DNA of 64,000 nucleotides from Liolophura sinensis. Its lineage: Eukaryota; Mollusca; Polyplacophora; Chitonida; Chitonidae. Shown here piece by piece: positions 35,701 to 47,700 of the stretch. The position numbers and the translations under genes were made by a program. The stretch lies in contig NC_088304.1 in assembly GCF_032854445.1 (NCBI RefSeq), positions 35,075,551 to 35,139,550 of the forward strand, read 5' to 3'. Below the pieces are notes generated by a model. That model ran no database searches. It saw only the letters and a list, made by a program, of their open reading frames with translations, and had not been told where the DNA came from. How positions within the stretch are numbered: the first letter of the stretch is position 1; each line of letters begins with the position of its first letter.

Positions 35701-38700
35701 ACCTGGGAGCTTCCCATCAATATGGCCACTGTGAGTTCAAGTCCAGCTCATGCTGACTTCTTCTATGGCCATACGTGGGAAGGTCTGCCAGCCACCTGCA
35801 GATGGTCCTGGGTTTTCCCCAGACTATGCCCACCATAATGCTGACCGCCGTCGTATAAGTGAAATATTCTTCAGCACGGCATAAAACACCAATCAAAGTA
35901 AATAACTAAATGAATTTGATGGTGTATTTTTACTTGCTTTATATAGGCAATGGAGTGACTAAATATGGTAACATTCTTAATTGCACACTAAGGGGCCTCC
36001 GTGGCTCAGTTGGTTAGCGCACTAGCGCAGCGTAATGACCCATGAGTCTCTCACCAATGCAGTCGCTGTGAGTTCAAGTCCAGCTCATGCTGGCTTCCTC
36101 TCCGGCCGTATGTGGGAAGGTCTGTCAGCAACCTGCGGATGGTCATGGGTTTCCCCCAGGCTCTGCCCAGTTTCCACCCATCATAATGCTGACCGCCGTC
36201 GTATAAGTGAAATATTCTTGAGTACGGCGTAAAACACCAATCAAATAAATAAATAAAATAATTATACACTAGGTACTAATTAAGCTGTTATTCAATCAGT
36301 ACTATACTTTTATAAGTTGATCAGCATTAACCTAATTTTTTTATATTATTTTGAAATAGCCGAACTAATTTCCTCTGACTCTTAAATATCAGCCTTATCT
36401 GTGTGCATGTTACTGTTCAAAATTGGTCATTAATTACAATTAGTACTAATTAGTAGTTTGTAAAATTTATGTTAATGTATGTTTGCTTTATAATTTTGTT
36501 CTTTTTTCAAACTTTTGAATCATTTTATCCCTATAAATAGTACGGTACAGGTAGGTGACTGATATTTACTGAGAGGCAATAATTTGAGCTATTCTTTGCA
36601 AATAGAGAGAATGTTACTTAATTAGCAGATGTGGTTTTGCCCAAAGTCCATGAAGTCACTGGATAAGTTCAAGTCCAGCTCATGCCCGCATCCTCTCCAG
36701 CCGTGTCGGGTGAGTTAGATCCAGGGTCAATCCTGGGTTGGGTCACAGACCTTAAAGAAGAGACAGTTGTAACTTCCTTGCTTAGCATTCAGCATTAAGG
36801 GTATAGTGCAATCACTGGTTGACCCATATCAGTATAATGGCTCGGGCGGGGCGGCTTACTTGCCTTTGGTAAGGCATCTCAGAGAAGCAGCACTAGATAA
36901 AAGAGCGGTGGAAATCTGTCCTGCAACAAGGAGGCATATTACATACACTCTTAGGATTCCTTCGTCATCATGTGACTGAAAAATTGTTAAGTACAACGTT
37001 AAACCCAAAGCACTCACTCACTCACTATCCGGCCGTATATGGGAAGGTCGTCAGCAACCTGCAGATGGTCGTGGGTTTCCCCTGCGCTCTGTTAGGTTTG
37101 AAATATTCTTGAGAACAGTATAAAACATCAATCAAATAAATAGATAAATGTTATGTCAAAATCATTCTACATTAAAACAGCCGGTTTTAAAACTGGATGT
37201 TATTGAATGATCAAAACTCTGGCCTAACTATTTGGCTAATATCGGACGAGTAGATGATGATGAACCCCAGCACTGAACCGACAGCCAGGGAACTTGTGGA
37301 TTCCCTCACCCTCTCCATTCCTAGGGAAATTTTTAAAAAAATTTTTAGTCAGTAACAGTCATGTGACCTACCATTGGCTGAAGACCACTTGTCTTCCACC
37401 AACACTGCGTACAAATGCGTCACACGTGGGAAAGGTTGTCAGTAAGGTGCCAGATGTTGGTGGTTTACTCTTACACTCTCCTCACTTTGCTCAAACCATA
37501 AAACCGTATGAAGTGAAAACTTTTTGAATCTGATGTTGAATCGCTATCAAATAAATAAATATATAAACTGAGCTACAATAAATGCTTTTTGTTAATCTTT
37601 AAGCCGGAATGATTGTGTTTTGTTAAGCCTGGATTATGTAATGGATTGTATTACATCGTTAATGTAAGCACATACACTCATCTACTCCGTTTACAGCATG
37701 TATTTCACCAAAAGTTTAGCATGTTTGAGTCAGTAAGTGAGTACTTAACAATTTTTCAGTCATATGACGACGAAGGAATCCTTAGAGTGCATGTAATGTG
37801 CCTCCTTGTTGCAGGATGGATTTCCACTGCTTTTTTTATCTAGTGCTGCTTCACTGACATGCCTTACCGAAGACAAGTAACCTGCCCCGCTCGAGCCATT
37901 ATACTGATAAGGGTCACCCAGTCGTTGCACTATCCCCTTCATGCTGAACGCCAAGCGAGGAAGTTACAACTTCCTCTTTTAAGGTCTTAGGTGCGACTCG
38001 ACCATGGATTGACCCCAGATGTACCGCCTCCCTAAGCAGATAACATATTTGAAGAGATACACTCAGCTTGATTCTGATTGATTGATTTACCTTATGGGGC
38101 CATAAATGATTTTTTTAGGTCTGATTATTATCTGATAAGAAAAACTTACAGGCTTGTGTCAAAGGGAGGCTACATGTATCATTTCCAGGCATGTCCTTCT
38201 GAAAGTACATTTTAACAGACCAAAAGTTTAGTGGAATATACAGTAGTTTTGTAATTTTGAATTTCAAAATTCAAATTCAGCATTAATACTCAAATGTTAT
38301 TAATTCTACAGTTCAGTATTGTGACATTTCAGACATGAAATGAACAGGGTTATTTAAGCCAGTTACTGCATGTCCCTCAGCTCATGTACAGATTGAGGTT
38401 AAGCCCGTATCCCACCACATGTGTAACAGCCATCGTCCCTCAGGGCTAGTTTCGTAAGAGTGTTTCGCCATCGGTCAGGTCGGCTTGTGAAGGGCACTGT
38501 GGCTGGATGTGCCGGTATGGAAATGGATCTAATCGTTACGACACAGAATCATTTTCAGACTCGCACTTAGGTGCCTGTATTGATTGCTGATTTTTCTGTT
38601 CACAGGCAGAAGGCCATTGCAGCCACGGGAGACAGAGGGGTGCAGCTCGCATCTGACTGGTAAGGTCACACAAAGGGTAAAGGTCATTGGCATGTCAGAG

Positions 38701-41700
38701 GTCAATTGGGAAGGTCATGCACATTGTACACAGTTCATGATATAGTCTCTTAGTCATCCACTTAACAGGAAAAAACATGTAGCCAGGCACTACCTGGATG
38801 TTTTGTTCTACATATAATGGTGAATCATGGTCAAGTGAAAGATTAATTCGTGTTTTTAAGGCGTGTGGTTTAATTAGGACATTTATGATGTAATACAACC
38901 CCCACTAAACTCTTTATTCACTGAGATGCATATTTTGCATTGGGCTACAGGACAAACATAATAGGACTGCAGCATGATGACAGACAGCTACAAATTTTAT
39001 ATATGCAATTTAATACAGATACATCTGTATACGTTCAGATTTCTCTGTCTCAGAGCTACAGTCTAATTAATACACGTGTATATATTTGTTTCTCTCTCAG
39101 TAATAATTGGGCCTAAGAGTATCCATCCCAGAGGCCATTGTGAGCGTCCCCACATATCCTCCATTTTTTCTTCACTTTGTGCAATTGGAAACCTCAAATA
39201 CAAAAACCAATAGTGTAAGCTTCATTTGTTTCAGCATCAGGAGAAATGAACCTAAATCAAAAATTTAGTAAATAAATGCCTGTTCGCTTTTTTTAGCAGA
39301 GATTACCAATATGTACATACAACCATAGGCTGATATCCATATGGACGTCTGAACAGTCTTCAGACCCGACTGACTCTTACAGAATTAACATGTATGCTGG
39401 GATAGTGAAAATAGGAGAACAAAACTGGAAACCATATATCAGGATGTGAAAATCTGGGTAAATGTAGAACAGCTAAGATCCGGGTTTTTTTATTTTTTTT
39501 TGTTAATGAACACAAGTAGGAATATAATACACATTGGTACGCGTATTTGTGAAAGCAGTACAAAGGGTGAAGCACCTAGTTATTCTGTGGTGGGAAAGAG
39601 AAGTATGCAAAGTTATTAGAGCAGTTATAGCCCCAAGCCAGAGGGAAGTGACACATCATCCATTACGAGTTTTGGATGAGGTGGTCAAAGAAAAAGTGGT
39701 GAAAATATACCAGGGGGGTGGCCCATTTACATGTACCTGGCTGTAGACGTGATGTCAGAGTACCCGGTACTCATTGTAGTATACATTACTTTCATTTTTA
39801 GCTCGCCTCTCCACAGTACAGATGTTTCATTGTTGATTCGCCTTGTGCACATAAAATACTGTAAATAACAAAATTCATAATTAGTGTATTGTGTATTAGA
39901 ATAACTGTTAATGTAAATGTAAGGGGTTACTGGTACATTTTTACTTATTTATTTATTTATTTGATAGGTGTTTCACGCCATACTCAAGAATATTTCACCT
40001 ATACGACGGCGGCCAGCATTATGGTGGCAGGAAATAGATACAGCAGATTTTGAACTGTACGCTAATAGAAACAGGAATATTTATTTATTTATTTGACGGG
40101 TGTTTTGTGCCGTACTTAAGAATATTTCACTTATATGACAGCAGCCAGCATTATGGTGGGAGGAAACCAAGTAGAACCTGGGGGAAACCCATGGCCATCC
40201 GCTGGTTGTTGCCAGACCCACCCATGTACGGCAGGAGAGAAAGCAATGAGCTGGACTTGAACTCACAGTGACCGCATTGATGTGAGGCTTCTTGGTCATT
40301 ACGCCATGCTGTGGTCACAAGACGACCCAGGAGCCTCTCACCAATGTGACCTCTGTGGGTTCAAGTCCACCTGATGCTGGCTTCCTCTCCGGCTGCACAT
40401 GGGAAGGACTGCCAGCAACATGTTGATGGTCATGGGTTTTAATTCCGAAGATTCTCAGCAAACCATCTGTATGTGTTTATCCGATCAAATTTTCATTATT
40501 TATCAAGAATACCTAACTTTATTACCTTTCAGCAAACATCAGACTGGCAACTCTCCTGTATATAGAGTTCACATGATTCTGATGTTTAAAAAAGTTATAA
40601 TGTGACGCAGAGTTTGAAGAATTAATTGTAACCTAAATTCCTCAAACGTGTATGAAACAGCAAATTTAAGTGTGATTAATGATAAATTGTTAAATTTGTT
40701 TTTTGAGACAAAACGACATTGGTTGGTTTCACCAATTTCAGGCCAGGAGTTGATTCCTGTCTATTAATGGTTTCCTCTAGCTGTAGACCACATTTCTCAG
40801 TCCTATCTACATGTTTAAGGTATGACATTCTGGGGTAGGGCTGTTGAATTCTTGGACCAAATAAATATGAAACAAAATTTCTGTTTTGATACCCCCAGGT
40901 TGATATCCCACGTTAATGACCCCTGCCTGGACCACACCGTACCCAGGGAATATGTCCTTTACATGTGCCCCATGGGGTCCTTTCAGGGCGAGCTGGCAGA
41001 CTTCTGGGAGAAGTCGCTGTCTATCTGTGGGTGGAACGGGGCCCAGGCCTACTTCCCTCACATCACACTCTGTCCATTCTTCAAGGTAAGGGATAAAAGC
41101 TGTTGTTTAATAACAAGGCACTCCTCCTCTAGGAGAATGTAAAAAATCTAACTTACAGCATTATTTTTTATTTTATTAGTTATGGCATGTTATTGGTGGC
41201 AATCATTTTGGGGTCATCCTGTATTTGAGTCATTGGCCTTCGCCAAGATATAAATGTCCTAAATATAGGACCTAACAAAGTTTCTCATTTTGCCCTATAT
41301 GGACAGATCTATTGATCTTAGATAAGCATCGTCCTTTTTTTATGCAAAGGTAGGATTGTTATTCTGCTGTGAAACTGTAAGTTTCAGCACCTGGCATAGG
41401 TAATATTTGTCTTTGAAACGTACTTTTGAGGGCAAAATTTTGTGTCAAATGCAGTAGTTTTTATATAATACCCTCATATGTTTAAAAATGTTTAATGTGA
41501 TTTTCAAATTTTAAATAATTTTTTTGCCTGGTTTTAAAAGCACCTGTTTCCTGTTTTCTGATTTTGTTGAAAATCACAGGTTGCTCATGGCTCTGTCATA
41601 TTCTCATTTTAATATGGCAGGAAATAAATACTGACTATGTGGCACCCTAATCATTTGTTTTTTCATGAAAATACCATCCCACCACCAATTATCTTAATGT

Positions 41701-44700
41701 GATGCTTGACTAACCTGAGTTGTCTCCCTTTAAGGCTGATGATTGCCTCGTGTCGTACATTGTGGAGGTTTTCACACAAATGGAGGACCTGTTACACAAA
41801 GCTCCTGGGGACCTAAAGCTGGAGTTCTATAGTGCTCCAAACTTCATTGGTCTCTTTGTGTCGGACAAATACTATAAATTTTTAGAAAACTTCACGTCAG
41901 CTTTTGCTTCAAAGCTGAAAAAAGCAGGTAAGATAGGTGTATATATATCATTTCTGAAATGTTTGTCTGCCTGAGGCCTGATATGAACACTGTACAAATC
42001 CACAGTTTGCCTGTCACTATTTAGTGTTGAACATCTCACATGTTTTGTAACTTTACACACTTTGCACTTCGTGCGATTTTATTGTATTTGCTCCTCAAAT
42101 TTCATCAGTCGATCGAAAACAGTACAAATGCAGTTTCGTGTAATTTGTAGAATTCAACAAATCTGTTGCGTGAAAGCATTTATCCTGTTTGGGTTTGCTG
42201 ATAGGAATTCAACGAGTGGATGCAATGTTTTGAACTGTGTGAATGAGAGGTGAAAATTATGTGACGTTCAGGTAGATGTAGTCTAATATAGATTATACAT
42301 CTGTAAATCACTGAACTAGTCATCCAGAAAATTGATTTAACATATTGGATATTTCAGTGACACTTTTTCATTGCAAAAAGTTACCTCTTTGTCAGCAAGT
42401 GTAAAGCTTGGGAGAGAGTACCTGTGTATTACTTCGACAGGGGACTCATCAAGGGGAGATAATCAAGATTGCACTGAATGCTTACCTAAATTGTCAAGTG
42501 TGGGTGAGATGTTGGGATAGAAGGCTGGAGATAAGGTGGTATATGAGGGAGCACCCAGACAACCACTTCACCCCTACAACCATCCACCCCACACTATAAT
42601 GTTTGCTTGTGTCATGCCTAATTTAGCGTGAGGATTGAAACTAGATAATTCCTGTGGCTCTGGGGTCATGAAACAATCTTAGGCTTAAGTCAGGCTTGGT
42701 CTTAAAGGTGGCCAAAATACAAAAATTATGTGAAGTTCAGATGAAAGAGTGCAAAATGTTAGTCATAAATAAGGTCTTATTTATAAATTATTTTTTTTCT
42801 AAGGCATTTCAAAATAATGTTTGTATGATAGGTGTTTGGGATCGCCTGTTGGTATGTATATTGTTTGTGCAATAATGTTATAAATGAGGATGTAACACAT
42901 GGTTAATAAATATGTTTGCACTAGAATTTGGTCTTTTCAGCGAACAAATGTGTTCACCCTAGATTTTTTTATCATATTTATATTTTTAATATATTCATAA
43001 ATATTATTTTAATTCAGATTAAATGCATATGTTTGGAGATAAACAAATTATATTCAGATCAATTTGTTAGACATTCAACACATCCTTATTTAGAACATTA
43101 TTATGCAACGGCAATAAATACCAAAAGTTGTTCCGAAATACCCACCATACAAAAATATTTTCAAATACCCTTCTGTCCAAAAGAAAAGTAATTTTAAAAA
43201 AAGTATTATAGACCATAATTGCAAATGAGTTTTGACTCTCTTTGATCTGAGTTTGGCTTCAGTTTTATGTTTTCTTCTCCTTTAACTTGTGCTAATCTTC
43301 CAGAACTTACCTTTGAAGTTAATCGCTGATTTTCAAGTCTATCATGAAAGTCCGAGACGATGTATTTGTATTAAGAAAAATATTTCAATGTTAAGTTGCA
43401 ACAATGGTGCGGTAAACCATTTTGCAACAAAGACGAAAGACTGACTTAAACCTAACACAGGGCAGCAGAAGTCAGTGATCAGCTGATTGTTAACTAATTC
43501 TCACCTGGACACAGGTATATCAGTGGAGGCCCACAAAAAGCAACTGCACATGACGCTGGCTTATCAGTACCCACAAGAGAAGCATGACCAGCTGCTGAAG
43601 ATGGCTAAAGAGATCAACCTGGAGGCGGACGTGCGGTGGGACATCAGGCTGTACTCTCGCGACCCACGTACAGGCCAGAGTGAGGTACGTCAGCACAGAG
43701 CCAGATAATTCCTCCGCAAAAGATTATGGTGTGCAGAAATCTGCGGTAGATTACTTAGGGCCAGTTTTGGTTGACTTCAGAAGTTTAAAATACTAGTACA
43801 GAACCTGTTACAAGTGATTAATATCTGCCACAGATCAGAAACAATTTTACTGTCACTTATCTGCTTTTGAGACCTCAGATGTATAGATTATGTGTACAAA
43901 CACAGCATGTCAAAGGCATTGAAAATATTTGTCACTTTATCATTGTCTAATTTTAGACAGGGGAATTGCTGGGGCAATAATCCCTGGTTCTCAAGGTTGG
44001 TGGGGCCTTAAAAAAACATTTGGTAAGACAATATATTTTCCACCAATAGGGCATGCAAGTCTCAAGGTCATGCAAGTCTCACAGTCATGCTAATCTCAAG
44101 GTCATGCAAGTTTCAAGGTCATGCTAGTCTGAAGGTCATGCAAGTCTCAAGGTCATGCTAGTCTCAAGGTCATGCAAGTCTCAGTCATGCAAGTCTCAAG
44201 GCCATGTTATTCTCAAGGTCATGCTAGTCTCAAGGTCATGCAAGTGTCAAGGTCATGCAAGTCTCAAGGTCATACAAGAGAAAGATCATTTTAATTGGTT
44301 TGCCACAGGTAATCCAGTTTTCTCCACTCCTCACCATAAAACAGATCACCGTCGTGTAATTGGGGATTTTTCATCATGGCATTGATCAATATTTAATCAT
44401 TCAGTCAACTCCTTCTAAGAAAAAATTAATCAACAGTCAATCAGTCAGTCAATCAATCTAAGATAACCTGTGAAACTCTCTTCTTCAGGTAAGACGTGTA
44501 ATTCAGAAGTACACCCCCCAGGAGCCAGATGAACTAGAGCTGGTTGATGGGGACTATGTTCTGGTTGACCCCAAAGAGGTCAGTAACAGTAAAGATGGCT
44601 GGTACAGTGGCACCTCCTGGGTGACAGGCAATGTGGGGATGTTTCCCGGGGTGCTGACGAGTCGCACAGCAGAAACTTGGACCTGGGTGCTGCACAGGTG

Positions 44701-47700
44701 AGGTGTAATTTTATGTAGAGACAATGAAATGGATGACCATGGATCAAATATGTTCAGATAATAGTTCCTGGTAAAGAAAAAAACAAAAAAGTGAGTGAGT
44801 GAGTGCTTGGGGTTTAATGTCGTACTTAATAATTTTTCATTTATGTGACGGCGAAGGAGTCCTTAGAGTGCATGGAATGTGCCTCCTTGTTACAGGACAG
44901 ATTTCCACCACTCTTTTGTCTAGTTCTGCTTCACTGAGACGCCTTACCGAAGGCATGTAATCTGCCCCCCCCCCCCCCCCCCCCAAGCCATTATACTAAT
45001 ACGGGTCGACCAGTCGTTGCACTGTCCCCTTCATGCTGAACGCCAAGCGAGGAAGTTACAACTTCCTCTTTTAAAAAACAAAGAAGAAGTATAATATAAA
45101 AGATGATAAGAAAAGTGTACAGCATTGGAAGGAAACTTATAGCTTTGACTGCAGTGGGATATAGTTGGAAAATAGTCAAATGTAAACACTAAAATACGAG
45201 CTTTTTGAAAACTGTATAATTTATCTGAAAATACCTAAATATATTTTTGGGGAAAATGGTTAAAAAAAACTGAATTACAAGGTGTACTTTCTGGACTATT
45301 AATAGTTGGTTGGCAGTATGCAGTTGTTGTTTCTTTTTTTGTTTCTGGTTTTGTCAGGTTGCCAATTTAACTCCATTCATTGTGCTGACCAGGGTCGTTT
45401 AAGTTGAATATTTTGGGTGCAGCATTGAAACTACAATGAAACAAGAATAAATAAAATAAATGCAAGTTTCTTGTTTCGTTCCTTAGATCTCTGCCAGTGC
45501 TGTTTCCAGACAGAAGTGTTGAGAATGCCACCAATGCGAACCACAACAACGTTCTAGTCAATCTGGATGAGGATATTGAGTGCTTATATGCCAAGGTGAC
45601 TTCTTGTTTTGACTCTTATTTATTTGATTTGAGTTTTACCCTGTACTCTGCAATGTTTCACTTATACAACAGCATGTTTCCTGCCCTCTGTTTGGTTTCC
45701 TCCAACTGAAATGCTGGGAGTAAACCAGGTAGAGGGCTGGGAAACCTACAGCTGTCCGCAGCTTACTGGCAGCTAGATGTTCCCACCTATGACTGGAGGG
45801 GAAACATGATCTGGATGTGAACTGACAGTGACGACATTGGAGAGAGGCCTGTTGTACTGAGCTAGCGTGCTAACAACCTGGGTACCTGGGTTACCTGGGT
45901 CCCGGCCCCACAGAGCCATTTCTGAGTTAAGCCTAAATTTAAAACCTCTTCACAATGTTTAGTTTTCAGTATTGGAAGTTGAAATTTTGACACGTTTTTA
46001 TCTTAACACAACATTTATGAGGTGGTCAAACTTTTATTGACTAGATCCTGAAAGATGAGCTCTAAATCATATTTCAGATTTTGATTAAAGTCAAAAATCT
46101 CTGTGTGAAGTCAGACGCGGGTCCCTTAATTTGCATTGTTTCGATGTTATTGTATGACAAGAATACCAAGTATACACCTCCCACTACCCTGCTTCTCCTG
46201 CTTGGCGGGACAATAGCGGGGACAGCACTACTGATTGTGTTGTTGCTTGTTGTACGTATGAATGTATGTACCTTCACTTTTCAAACTACATTATGCTTTA
46301 TCTTGTGTTATGCATATATTGATGTACTTTTGGCCCGGTTTCCTGTGTATTGTTTTCTCTGTGAAGGCCTTTGGGTAGAAGAGTTTCTGCGTAAACTGAC
46401 CGAGCTAACTTCGATAAATAAAGACATCATTATGTTATAAATATTTTGAGTAATTCTAGACCAGTGAGCTCAAATACATTGCTATTAATATTACTCCGTT
46501 TTTCTTTTTACCTTATTCTGCTTAAGCCAAGGTGCTAGAGAGCATGTACTTTGCTACTGTTTATGCATCTATGTGAACAGGTATATAATAAAAGCCTAAC
46601 CGAGGTCAACTGATAAGAAGCTATATTTCACCGGTCAGCCTACATGTAACCAGTTTGTCTGTTACATGTATCAAACTGTCCTCACTACTCTGCTTATGTA
46701 ATTTGTGCTATTCATCAAATTTAAACCACAGGCTCTGGTTGTTCAAAACTGGTTTAAGACTTAATACCAGATTTAAGTTTAAGGCAAGTCTTCAATTTTA
46801 ACATTAATTTTAACATTGCACATTAACTTATTACATTAAATATGAATGAAAACTGCTGCTGTTGTACTCTGACTTTGGAGTGCATTGGCCTCTGAGTTCG
46901 GGTAAAAATATAAATATAAAACTATGACTTACTATCAGTATTAGCTGGTATCCTTTCAGACAACTTGGCCTTGGTGTTTTAGATCTCAGACTTTATTAAG
47001 CTCAAGCAAACATTGTCTTGATACGATCAGAATTAGGTTAAAAGAGATGTTAAACTCACACTCCCCCCCCCCCCCGCCTCCTCAAACCCATACATGTAAT
47101 TAACATATTAATATGTGCAGGTGTCAGAATGAAGTTCCTTGTTTAGTGTCTAACTTGGTCTGTTCACAATTCTTAGGTAGACAAAAAACCAAAGAATGAA
47201 GCTCCATCTCCCGCGCCACCCACGACCCGTCCCCGTCGTCTGTATGTGGTTCGTCACGGAGAGAGAGTTGACAATGTAATCGGCAGGGATTGGGTTGACC
47301 AGTGCTTTGACAACCAAGGTAAGGGAAGAGTAGGAGTCAGAAAGAGAAGTGGGTAGTTCATTGAAATAAATGCACTGAAAACTACTATGCATGGGACAAA
47401 TTAAAAATGTCAGTTGTGACAACTGGCCAGTATGTCAAGGGTCGCATATATAATTATTTCAAAAAAGAATTATATAGATAGACCATGCGTTAGACATACC
47501 TAGAGTGAAAATTAAATGTTTTGGATTTGATGAACAAGACATTGTTTTATGACCATTTCTTCCATCAACATCACAAGAGTATGGATGCAAGACAGGTAGT
47601 GGTAGTCATTTGCAAACTATTTGATTAACAAACCCTTTTTAGCTGAAGTACTGCACGTCAACGGCTTTAATTTATTTGTGTGGAATTGTCGTTTGGCTTT

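Larger units (their letters stand above)
38660..40898. other. UBASH3 intron 2
   Basis: A 2.24-kb intron holding three family A SINE pieces (39940-40035, 40078-40310, 40311-40440). Otherwise AT-rich without recognised features. Confidence 0.7.

Noticed and set aside
35991-36064. tRNA gene (GCCTCCGTGGCTCAGTTGG with GTTCAAGTCC)
   Set aside because: It is the head of a SINE with body, A-rich tail and target duplications. The acceptor stem does not close and the same head recurs in other SINE copies.
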